A DNA stretch of 64,000 nucleotides, taken from contig NZ_BDAV01000013.1 of NCBI RefSeq assembly GCF_001612635.1, positions 186,001-250,000 on the forward strand, read 5' to 3'. Below the pieces are notes generated by a model. The model was not told the origin of the DNA and did no database searches. It worked only from the letters and a program-made list of their open reading frames with translations. Made by a program: the position numbers and the translations under genes. This DNA comes from Nocardia africana NBRC 100379. GTDB lineage: Bacteria; Actinomycetota; Actinomycetes; Mycobacteriales; Mycobacteriaceae. Position 1 is the first letter of the stretch, and every line of letters starts with the position of its first letter. Below are positions 25,161-32,206 of this stretch, in pieces.

Positions 25161-25919
25161 ATGGCTGCGCTCACCCCGGTCCTGCTGATGCTCGTCGGTG
25201 GGATCGCGCTGGCGCAGCACGGCATACTGCGCGCGACGGCGGCCGTCCGGCTGCTCGTACCGGCCGCGGCACTCGGCGGCGCCGCGCAACTCACCCACGA
25301 CGTGGTCGACGGCGGCGGCCTCACCCGCATCGACGAACCCATCACCGAGTGGGTGGTCGACCATCGCATCAGCTGGTTGAATCCGGCGATCAGCACCTTC
25401 ACCGATGCCGGCGGCGTCGCCGCGATGACGACCCTGACCATCGTGGCCTGCGCCTGGTTCGGCGTGCGGCGGCAGTGGGCGCGACTGCTGGCAACGGCGG
25501 CGGTGGGTATCGGGGTGGCGGTGATCGGTTCGGTGATGAAATCCGCGATCGGCCGGCATCGGCCGCCCGCGATCGATCAGCTGGTCACCGAGACCAGTCC
25601 GTCGTTCCCGTCCGGTCACACCCTGGGTAGCACCGCGGTCGTCGGGGTGCTCGCCGCCATGGTCGTGCTCTCGCCGCGCGGCCCGGTGGCCCGCGGCGCG
25701 GCGGTCGTGGTCGCGGCACTGTTCGCGGTGGCGATCGGCCTGACCAGGATTTATCTCGGCGTGCACTGGACCACCGATGTACTGGCCGGTTGGTCGATCG
25801 GGCTGGTCTGGCTCGCGCTGTGCCTCGGCCCCTACCTGTGGTGGCGGGCGCGGGTCAGTTCGAGAGCGCGGCCAGCAGCACCAGAACCACGAGCAGCAGC
25901 ACCACCGCGCCGACGATGA
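25161..25919 (+). CDS. PAP2 family membrane phosphatase
   Basis: 252 aa with about six membrane helices. The three PAP2 motifs are present: KSAIGRHRPP, PSFPSGHT and TRIYLGVHWTTDVLAG, containing the catalytic His and phosphate-binding Arg/Lys residues. Family members dephosphorylate lipid phosphates such as polyprenyl or phosphatidic acid phosphates at the membrane. The C-terminal 20 residues are Arg/Pro rich and their DNA overlaps the convergent kinase gene by 65 bp. Start at ATG 25161; a GTG two codons upstream is possible. Confidence 0.9.
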   Translation: MAALTPVLLMLVGGIALAQHGILRATAAVRLLVPAAALGGAAQLTHDVVDGGGLTRIDEPITEWVVDHRISWLNPAISTFTDAGGVAAMTTLTIVACAWFGVRRQWARLLATAAVGIGVAVIGSVMKSAIGRHRPPAIDQLVTETSPSFPSGHTLGSTAVVGVLAAMVVLSPRGPVARGAAVVVAALFAVAIGLTRIYLGVHWTTDVLAGWSIGLVWLALCLGPYLWWRARVSSRARPAAPEPRAAAPPRRR

Positions 25920-27087
25920 TGCCGATGATGAGCCCGGTATTCGACGTGTTCTGCGCCGGCACCGGTCGCATCGGCTGCATCGGCGGCCGCTGTCCGTAGG
26001 GCTGGCTGTACTGGTTGTACTGGCCGGACGCGCCGTAGGGTTGCGGCTGATTCACCGGTCGCGCGGCGGTGGCCGGATACGGCTGCGGCACGGCGCCATG
26101 CGGCGGCATCGGTTGCGGCCGGGCGTGTGGCACCGACGGACCGGTCGCCGGCCGATGCACGACCGGCTGCCCCGGCCCGGTGCCCGGCCGGCCCGTCGTC
26201 GGCATGGGCGGGCCGGTGTAGGGGCGGCCGACCGTCGGCATCCGCGGCGCACTGGCCGGCGACACCGCCTGACGGGCGGCGGCGGCGAATTCCGCACAGC
26301 TGCCGAATCGGTCGCTCGCGCGCTTCTGCATGGCCTTCAGCAGGACGGCGTCGAGGCCCGCGGGGAGGCCGGGTCGCACACTGCTCAGCGCCGGCGGCGG
26401 TCCTTGCAGATGGCCGCGAATCACCGCCGCCGGATTCGGCGCGTTGAACGGACCCCGGCCGGTGAACAGCCAGAACAGGCTGCACGCCAGCGAGTACTGG
26501 TCCGAACTGCCGTCCAGCGGCGCACCGGTGAGCTGTTCGGGTGAGGCATAGGCCAGGGTCGCGGTGAAGGTTCCGGTCTGGGTGAGGTGACCGCCGTCGT
26601 CGCGCAGGCGGGCGATACCGAAGTCGGTGAGATACACCCGCTCGCCCTTGCCGCCGGTGGAGCGCGCGAGCAACATGTTGCCCGGCTTCACATCCCGGTG
26701 CATGACCCCGTTGCCGTGCGCGTAGTCCAGCGCCTCGGCCACTTCGGCGATGATCTGCACGGCCCGCTCGGGCGGCAGCTTCTTCGGATCCACACTGGCG
26801 GCATCGATCCCGTCGATGTACTGCATCGAGATCCACAGCTGACCATCCTCGAGGCCGCGATCGTAGACCGTGACGACCTTGGGATGATCGAGTTGCGCGA
26901 CCAGATCGGCCTCACGTTCGAAGCGGGCCCGGATCTCCGGATCGGCGACCATTTCGCGGTTGAGCAGCTTCAGCGCGGTCATCCGTGGCAACCGCGGGTG
27001 TTTGGCCAGATAGACCTGTCCCATACCGCCGCGGCCCAACAGTCGTTCGATGACGTAGCCCGCGAACACATCACCGTTGGCCAGCAT
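25855..27087 (-). CDS. Membrane-anchored Ser/Thr protein kinase (Pkn family)
   Basis: 410 aa. The kinase domain (residues ~10-275) has the Gly-rich loop GRGGMGQVY, catalytic Lys in TALKLLN, HRDVKPGN, DFG, and a Thr-rich activation loop TQTGTFTATLAYASPEQ. A Pro/Gln-rich linker follows, then a single C-terminal membrane helix (GLIIGIIVGAVVLLLVVLV, about 383-405) with almost nothing outside, so there is no extracellular sensor domain. The topology resembles short-tailed actinobacterial Pkn kinases. Target and stimulus unknown. Confidence 0.93.
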   Translation of the reverse strand: MLANGDVFAGYVIERLLGRGGMGQVYLAKHPRLPRMTALKLLNREMVADPEIRARFEREADLVAQLDHPKVVTVYDRGLEDGQLWISMQYIDGIDAASVDPKKLPPERAVQIIAEVAEALDYAHGNGVMHRDVKPGNMLLARSTGGKGERVYLTDFGIARLRDDGGHLTQTGTFTATLAYASPEQLTGAPLDGSSDQYSLACSLFWLFTGRGPFNAPNPAAVIRGHLQGPPPALSSVRPGLPAGLDAVLLKAMQKRASDRFGSCAEFAAAARQAVSPASAPRMPTVGRPYTGPPMPTTGRPGTGPGQPVVHRPATGPSVPHARPQPMPPHGAVPQPYPATAARPVNQPQPYGASGQYNQYSQPYGQRPPMQPMRPVPAQNTSNTGLIIGIIVGAVVLLLVVLVLLAALSN

Positions 27088-27238
27088 GCCCCGCTCCCAC
27101 TTCCCGTGCCGGAATCACCGAAACCATAGCAGTCCCCCGGAACCGGCATTCTCGATCGACGGGGCCGCCGGCCCGCGCGAACACCGCGCTCCCGCCTGTC
27201 GCTGCGGGCTGTCGGTGCCTACCGATACGCTCTCTGCC

Positions 27239-28009
27239 ATGCGTATTGGAGCACACGTCCGTCAAGACAGTGATCCGATCGGCTTCGGCGAGCGATTGGG
27301 TGCCGACGTCATCCAGATGTTCGTGGTGGATCCGCAGAGCTGGGACAAACCGCAGCCGCATCCGCGCACGGAGGAGATCAAATCCAGCCCCATCGACGTG
27401 GTGGTGCACTCCTCCTATCAGATCAACGTGGCCAGTACGAACAACAGGTTGCGCATGCCGTCGCGCAACGCGGTCGCGCAGCAGGCGCAGGCCGCAGCGG
27501 ATCTGGGCGCGTTCGGCCTGGTCGTGCACGGCGGGCACGTACGCTCGGATGCCGAGATCGAGGCCGGAATCGTCAACTGGCGCAAGCTGTTCGAGCGCCA
27601 GCAGGACAAGGGTGGCTTCGCGGTGCCGATCCTCATCGAGAACACCGCCGGCGGCAATCACGCCATGGCCCGTCATTTCGATTCGATCGCCCGGCTGTGG
27701 GATGCGGTCGGCGACTTCGGCGCGGGCTTCTGCCTCGACACCTGTCACGCCTGGGCGGGTGGTGAGGAGTTGATCGGCGTGGTCGATCGGATTCGCGCGA
27801 TCACCGGCCGTATCGATCTGGTGCATCTGAACTCCTCGCGCGACGACTTCAACTCCGGCGCCGACCGGCACGCCAACTTCGCCGAGGGCACCATCGATCC
27901 GCAGTTGCTCGCCGAGGTGTGCCGTACCGCCGATGCACCCGTGGTGCTGGAGACGCCGGCCGAAGGTGTCGCCGAGGACCTCGCCTACCTGCGCGAACAC
28001 GTCGGCTGA
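27239..28009 (+). CDS. nfo: Deoxyribonuclease IV (AP endonuclease, endonuclease IV family)
   Basis: 256 aa TIM-barrel enzyme close to the M. tuberculosis End protein (Rv0670). All trinuclear zinc ligands can be seen: His in VVVHSSY, His in VVHGGH, Glu in LIENTAGG, Asp and His in CLDTCHAW, His in LVHLNSS, Asp-x-His in DRHANF and Glu in VVLETP. It cleaves DNA 5' of abasic sites in base-excision repair. The ATG at 27239 gives the usual length. Divergent from the kinase gene with a 151-bp gap. Confidence 0.93.
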   Translation: MRIGAHVRQDSDPIGFGERLGADVIQMFVVDPQSWDKPQPHPRTEEIKSSPIDVVVHSSYQINVASTNNRLRMPSRNAVAQQAQAAADLGAFGLVVHGGHVRSDAEIEAGIVNWRKLFERQQDKGGFAVPILIENTAGGNHAMARHFDSIARLWDAVGDFGAGFCLDTCHAWAGGEELIGVVDRIRAITGRIDLVHLNSSRDDFNSGADRHANFAEGTIDPQLLAEVCRTADAPVVLETPAEGVAEDLAYLREHVG

Positions 28010-28079
28010 GCGGAGCGGCGGCACCGCCTTTGTGATCGCGCTGACCGTAAACCTGGTCGCGTCCGGACCTCGATGGTGT

Positions 28080-28104
28080 GCTCGGAACATAGCAAGTTCC
28101 GAGC
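28080..28104. promoter_or_regulatory. 9-bp-arm dyad upstream of the dioxygenase
   Basis: GCTCGGAAC-(7 nt)-GTTCCGAGC, ending 12 bases before the start codon at 28117 and just before the GAAAGG ribosome-binding site. It could be an operator or a 5' leader hairpin that masks the RBS. Confidence 0.5.
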
Positions 28105-28116
28105 GAAAGGCCCTCC

Positions 28117-29046
28117 ATGTCAAGCGATCACGCAGCAGAGTCCGTGTCCGTGGTGAAACTCGGAACCCACATCGGCGCACGCATCGACGGCGTCCGGCTC
28201 GGCGGGGATCTGGCTCCGGAGACGGTGGCGGCCATCCGCGCGGCGCTCAACGAGCACAAGGTGATCTTCTTCCGTGATCAGCACCATCTCACGGAGGACG
28301 GTCAGCACGAGTTCGCGCAGCTGCTCGGCAGCCCGACCACCCCGCATCCGACGGTCACGTCCAAGGGCGTGAAGAGCCTGGCGATCGATTCCCACCACGG
28401 CCGCGCCAACAGCTGGCACAGCGACGTCACCTTCGTCGACCGCATCCCGAAGGCCTCGATCCTGCGGGCGGTGACTCTGCCCAGCTACGGCGGCTCGACC
28501 ACCTGGGCCTCGACCGTGGCGGCCTACGCCTCGCTGCCGGAACCGCTGAAGCGGCTGGTCGAGGAGCTGCGCGCGGTGCACACCAACAAGTACGACTACG
28601 CCGCGAGCCACGAGGAGCAGCCGGACCCCAACGCGCAGGCCTACCGCGAGGAATTCCAGTCGACCTACTACGAGACCGAACATCCGGTGGTCCGGGTGCA
28701 CCCCGAGACCGGTGAGCGCGCGCTGCTGCTCGGACATTTCGTGAAGCAGTTCGTGGGTCTGTCCACCAACGAGTCACATGCTCTGTTCCGCCTGCTCCAG
28801 GATCGGGTGACCCGGCTCGAGCACACCACGCGGTGGAACTGGTCGCTCGGCGACGTGGCGATCTGGGACAACCGTGCCACTCAGCATTACGCGATCGACG
28901 ACTACGACGGCGCCGAGCACCGCAAGCTGACCCGCATCACGCTGGCCGGAGACATCCCGGTGGGCGTGGACGGCCGGACCAGCCTCAGCATCGCCGGTAA
29001 CGCCGACCACTATTCGATCATCGAGAACCTGGCCGAGGCGGCCTGA
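28117..29046 (+). CDS. TauD/TfdA-type Fe(II)/2-oxoglutarate dioxygenase (Rv3406-like)
   Basis: 309 aa. The iron ligands are visible: His-x-Asp in WHSDVTF (about residues 107-109) and the distal His in ATQHYAIDDYD, with the 2-oxoglutarate-binding Arg further on (HRKLTR). GGDLAPETVAAIRAAL and VVRVHPETGERALLLGHFV closely track M. tuberculosis Rv3406, a type II alkyl sulfatase that oxidatively cleaves sulfate esters. Substrate specificity here is inferred from that likeness only. A dyad precedes the start. The CoA-transferase gene follows after about 30 bp and may be cotranscribed. Confidence 0.9.
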   Translation: MSSDHAAESVSVVKLGTHIGARIDGVRLGGDLAPETVAAIRAALNEHKVIFFRDQHHLTEDGQHEFAQLLGSPTTPHPTVTSKGVKSLAIDSHHGRANSWHSDVTFVDRIPKASILRAVTLPSYGGSTTWASTVAAYASLPEPLKRLVEELRAVHTNKYDYAASHEEQPDPNAQAYREEFQSTYYETEHPVVRVHPETGERALLLGHFVKQFVGLSTNESHALFRLLQDRVTRLEHTTRWNWSLGDVAIWDNRATQHYAIDDYDGAEHRKLTRITLAGDIPVGVDGRTSLSIAGNADHYSIIENLAEAA

Positions 29047-29078
29047 TCCCCAGGCGCCGCCGGTGGTTGAATCGGTAC

Positions 29079-30290
29079 ATGGAGATTCGACCGCTGGCCG
29101 GCGTTCGGGTGCTGGAATTGGGCAACTACATCGCGGCGCCGACCGCGGGGCGCATTCTCGGCGACTTCGGCGCCGAGGTGATCAAGGTCGAGCGCCCGAA
29201 AACCGGTGACGAGCTGCGCAATTGGCGGCTCTACGGCGGCGACACCTCGATGCTGTATCGCACGGTGAACCGCAACAAGAAGTCCATCACCCTGGATCTG
29301 CGCACCGAGGCGGGACGGGCGATCGTGCTGGATCTGATCCGGCACTGCGATGTGCTGCTGGAGAATTTCCGGCCCGGGATGCTGGAGAAGTGGGGACTGG
29401 GACCGGAGGCGCTCGACGAGGCCAATCCCGACCTGGTGATCACCCGCATCTCCGCCTACGGGCAGACCGGACCGCTGTCGCAGCGGCCGGGTTTCGCCGC
29501 GGTCGCCGAGGCGGTCGGCGGGCTGCGCGAACTGGTCGGTGATCCGGATCGGCCGCCGGTGCGGGTGGGCGTCTCGATCGGCGATTCCATCGCGGGGATC
29601 TACGCCGCCTTCGGCACGGTGCTGGCGTTGTTCCAGCGCAAGGGATCCGAGGAGCGAATTCCGTTGCCGCAGCGCATCGTCGATGTCGCGCTGAACGAGT
29701 CGATCCTCTCCGTGATGGAGTCGCTGGTTCCGGACTACGAGGCCTACGGCATCAACCGGCAGCGCGTCGGCGGGCGGATGGAAGGGATCGCGCCGAGCAA
29801 CGCCTACCCATGCGCCGACGGCACCAGCATCATCATCGGCGGTAACGGCGACGCGATCTTCCGCCGCTATATGCAGGTGATCGAGCGCCCCGACCTCGCC
29901 GAGGATCCGGAATTGCAGGACAACGCCGGCCGCTGGCGCCACCGCGACCGGCTCGACGCCGCGATCGGCGAATGGAGTGTGCGCCACACCCGCGACGAGG
30001 CGCTGGCGATCCTCGAGCAGGCGGCCATTCCGTGCGGCCCCATCTACACCGCCGCGGACATCGTCGCCGACGAACAGTATCGGGCGCGCAACATGATTCA
30101 GCACTTCCCGGTCGATGTCGGCGCCGGCGAACCGAAACAGGTCGCCTTCACCGGCATCGTCCCGGTGATCGGCGACCGTTCGCTGCCGATCCGAGCGGTG
30201 GGCCCCGATCTGGGCGAACACACCCGCGAGGTCCTCTCGGAACTGCTGGGCATGTCGGACGCCGACATCGACGGCTTGGAGGCGGGATGA
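29079..30290 (+). CDS. CaiB/BaiF family (class III) CoA-transferase
   Basis: 403 aa from the ATG at 29079. Family hallmarks are LAGVRVLELGNYIAAPTAGRILGDFGAEVIKVE (given in parts), VNRNKKSITLDLRT, LLENFRPGMLEKWGL, and the active-site segment around RIVDVALNES. These enzymes move CoA between carboxylic acids through an aspartyl-CoA anhydride. The gene is followed by an HMG-CoA-lyase-like gene; without the inserted repeat the two would overlap as ATGA. Together they suggest activation and then retro-aldol cleavage of a branched hydroxy acid. Confidence 0.92.
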   Translation: MEIRPLAGVRVLELGNYIAAPTAGRILGDFGAEVIKVERPKTGDELRNWRLYGGDTSMLYRTVNRNKKSITLDLRTEAGRAIVLDLIRHCDVLLENFRPGMLEKWGLGPEALDEANPDLVITRISAYGQTGPLSQRPGFAAVAEAVGGLRELVGDPDRPPVRVGVSIGDSIAGIYAAFGTVLALFQRKGSEERIPLPQRIVDVALNESILSVMESLVPDYEAYGINRQRVGGRMEGIAPSNAYPCADGTSIIIGGNGDAIFRRYMQVIERPDLAEDPELQDNAGRWRHRDRLDAAIGEWSVRHTRDEALAILEQAAIPCGPIYTAADIVADEQYRARNMIQHFPVDVGAGEPKQVAFTGIVPVIGDRSLPIRAVGPDLGEHTREVLSELLGMSDADIDGLEAG

Positions 30291-30416
30291 GCGACAATCG
30301 CGCAGCGGCTCATCCTGCCGACCGGGTGCGGGTGTCCCGCATGAACACCGCAGGCGGGATGAGCGACAATCGCGCAGCGGCTCATCCTGCCGACCGGGTG
30401 CGGGTGTCCCGCATGA
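30281..30416 (+). repeat. Two tandem 72-bp palindromic repeats between the CoA-transferase and lyase genes
   Basis: Identical 64-bp blocks at 30281-30344 and 30353-30416 are separated by ACACCGCA, giving a 72-bp period. Each block contains nested inverted arms: GCGGGA...TCCCGC at its ends and GATGAGC...GCTCATC inside. A 17-bp sequence, GGAGGCGGGATGAGCGA, flanks the whole array at 30278-30294 and 30421-30437; the second copy is the start region of the next gene. The period equals 24 codons. The array stays open from ATG 30287 to TAG 30421 as a 44-residue repeat peptide beginning MSDNRAAAHP twice; I do not claim it is a real protein. Confidence 0.9.
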
Positions 30417-30429
30417 CATAGGAGGCGGG

Positions 30430-31371
30430 ATGAGCGAACCTGTTACCACCACCGCGGGCGCGTTGCGGGATGTGACCCTGCGGGACGGACTTCAGTTGAC
30501 CGGCAAGGTGTTGCCGACCGAGCACAAGGTGGAGATCGCCCGCACCCTGCTCGCCCTGGGCGTGCCGGAACTCGAGATCGGTTCGATGGCACGCCCCGAT
30601 CTGGTCCCGCCGATGGCGAACACGATGGAGGTCGTGGCCGCGCTGACACCCGAAGAGCTGCAACGCTGCTGGGTGTGGGTGGCCACGCCGCGCCAGGTCG
30701 CGCGTGCCGCCGAGGCGGGAGTGCGGAAGTTCCAGTACTGCCTGTCGGTGTCGGATGCGCACAACAAGGCCAATATCGGCCGCACGACCGAGGACAGCGT
30801 CGCCGCGATGCCCGAGGCGATCCGGCTGTCCGAGGAGGTCGGCGGGTCGATCCAGCTCTGTCTGGCAACGTCTTTCACCTGCCCGTTCGACGGGCCGGTG
30901 GATCCGGAGCGGGTCCTGGCGATCGCCGCCGACCCCCGCACCGACGGCGCCGCCGATATCGTGATCGCCGATACGCTCGGCCAGGCGTATCCGGCGCAGG
31001 TGCACGCCCTGATCGCCGCCGTGCGATCGGGAACTCCGCAGCGCCGCATCGTCTTTCACGGCCACGACACCTGGGGTATGGGCGTCGCCAACTCGCTGGC
31101 CGCACTGGCGGCGGGCGCCGACGCGGTGGATGGTTCCCTGGGTGGGCTGGGCGGCTGCCCCTTCGCGCCGGGCGCGAGCGGCAACACCGCCAGCGAGGAC
31201 ATCCTGTTCGCCACCCGCCCGGACTGGTTCACCCCGGCCGCGCTGGCGACCATGGTCGGCCTCACCGAACGGCTGCTGACCGATCTGGGCGAACCCAACC
31301 GCTCCCGCACCGCCGAGGGCGCTCGTTCCGAGGCCCGCGCCTTCGAATGGGTTGTGCCACGGCAGGTTTAG
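30430..31371 (+). CDS. Hydroxymethylglutaryl-CoA lyase family protein
   Basis: 313 aa TIM-barrel of the HMGL-like/DRE-metallolyase group. Catalytic and metal residues are present: Arg-Asp in DVTLRDGLQ, HxH in FHGHDTWG, and the mobile-loop cysteine in GLGGCPFAPGASGN. It cleaves 3-hydroxy-3-methyl-acyl-CoA-type substrates to acetyl-CoA (or acyl-CoA) plus a keto acid. The neighbouring CoA-transferase probably supplies the CoA ester. The RBS GGAGG at 30421-30425 comes from the repeat-flanking 17-mer. Confidence 0.92.
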   Translation: MSEPVTTTAGALRDVTLRDGLQLTGKVLPTEHKVEIARTLLALGVPELEIGSMARPDLVPPMANTMEVVAALTPEELQRCWVWVATPRQVARAAEAGVRKFQYCLSVSDAHNKANIGRTTEDSVAAMPEAIRLSEEVGGSIQLCLATSFTCPFDGPVDPERVLAIAADPRTDGAADIVIADTLGQAYPAQVHALIAAVRSGTPQRRIVFHGHDTWGMGVANSLAALAAGADAVDGSLGGLGGCPFAPGASGNTASEDILFATRPDWFTPAALATMVGLTERLLTDLGEPNRSRTAEGARSEARAFEWVVPRQV

Positions 31372-31383
31372 GCGTGCCGGGCC

Positions 31384-32139
31384 CTATCTGCCGCTCGGGT
31401 CGTCCAGACCCATGCGCGCGGTGATGCCGTCGAGCAGGCAGCGGAGGGTCCACGCCACGGGGTCGGCGGGCCCGGCGCCGGTGCGGCCGTGGAACCACCG
31501 TGTGAAGGCGGGATGGCGGCCGTCCGCGATCAGGGGTTCCACCAGGGGCTTCGCCGCCTCGGCGAGCTGCTGGTCGGTGGCGAGTCCGACGCGAGCGCGC
31601 ATGCGCCGTTCCTCGGCCACCTGCAGCGCGGCGCCGAACAGATGGCCGTCCACCGCACCGGTCAGCAGCGAGAGGTCGTCGGCGGACAGGCCGAGCGGTT
31701 CGAGCATCGCGAAGCGGAAGTCGAAGTAGCGCAGCGCGTTCGGGCCCAGCGGAGGGCGGGTGTGGACCAGTTCGCCGAACCAGAGGTGGCGCTGGATGAT
31801 GGTCCAGGTATCCAGCGCGAGACGTTCCAGCTCACCACGCCAGTCCGGATGCGCCGCCGTGTCCGGGGCGGAGGTGTCGGCGAGCGGTATCTCACCGTAG
31901 ACGGCGTCGATCATCAGATCGACCAGCCCGTCCTTGCTGCCCACGTAGCGATACAGCGACATCGGCGTGGACGCGCCGACGGCCTGGGCCACCCGGCGCA
32001 TCGTCAGCGCCCGTGCGCCTTCGGCATCGGCGATCGTCATCGCCGCGCGCAGAATCCCGGCGCGGCTCAGATTCGTCGTCGGCCGGCCGGGTGGTTCCGG
32101 CAAGGACCAGATGAGCGGTCCCGGCACGTCCTCGGTCAC
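31384..32139 (-). CDS. TetR family regulator (TetR_C class) of the monooxygenase
   Basis: 251 aa from the GTG at 32139, preceded by AAGGAGG at 8-base spacing. The helix-turn-helix is TMRRVAQAVGASTPMSLYRYV in an N-terminal domain that begins LSRAGILRAAMTIAD. The large C-terminal domain resembles that of tetracycline-type repressors (GELERLALDTWTIIQRH). It is divergent from a FAD monooxygenase, with a 35-bp dyad between them, a classic repressor/oxygenase arrangement. The inducer may be the monooxygenase substrate, which is inference. Confidence 0.9.
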   Translation of the reverse strand: MTEDVPGPLIWSLPEPPGRPTTNLSRAGILRAAMTIADAEGARALTMRRVAQAVGASTPMSLYRYVGSKDGLVDLMIDAVYGEIPLADTSAPDTAAHPDWRGELERLALDTWTIIQRHLWFGELVHTRPPLGPNALRYFDFRFAMLEPLGLSADDLSLLTGAVDGHLFGAALQVAEERRMRARVGLATDQQLAEAAKPLVEPLIADGRHPAFTRWFHGRTGAGPADPVAWTLRCLLDGITARMGLDDPSGR

Positions 32140-32171
32140 CGTGCACACCTCCTTGCCGGAATTCAACCATC

Positions 32172-32206
32172 CGTGTACAACGTACATGTGATGTACAACG
32201 TACACG
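32172..32206. promoter_or_regulatory. 35-bp dyad operator between TetR and monooxygenase genes
   Basis: Symmetrical array CGTGTAC-AAC-GTACAT-GTG-ATGTAC-AAC-GTACACG: outer arms and inner arms are perfect inverted repeats. It also reads as two 13-bp TGTACAACGTACA elements spaced 18 bp apart (32174 and 32192). It overlaps the proposed monooxygenase start, so binding would block initiation. It is the obvious binding site for the adjacent TetR protein, with room for two dimers. Confidence 0.75.

Noticed and set aside
24384..25919. Long plus-strand frame of 511 codons reaching through the ABC ATPase region
   Set aside because: Only the last 252 codons (PAP2 phosphatase from 25161) have family features; the upstream part is antisense to a clear ABC ATPase gene and is a high-GC shadow.
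30281..30416. CRISPR-like array
   Set aside because: Only two units, with an 8-bp separator and internal palindromes; no unique spacers and no cas genes.
30287..30421. 44-codon repeat ORF as a genuine gene
   Set aside because: The frame stays open because the repeat period is a multiple of three; no homologue or independent evidence of translation, so it is described only as a repeat.
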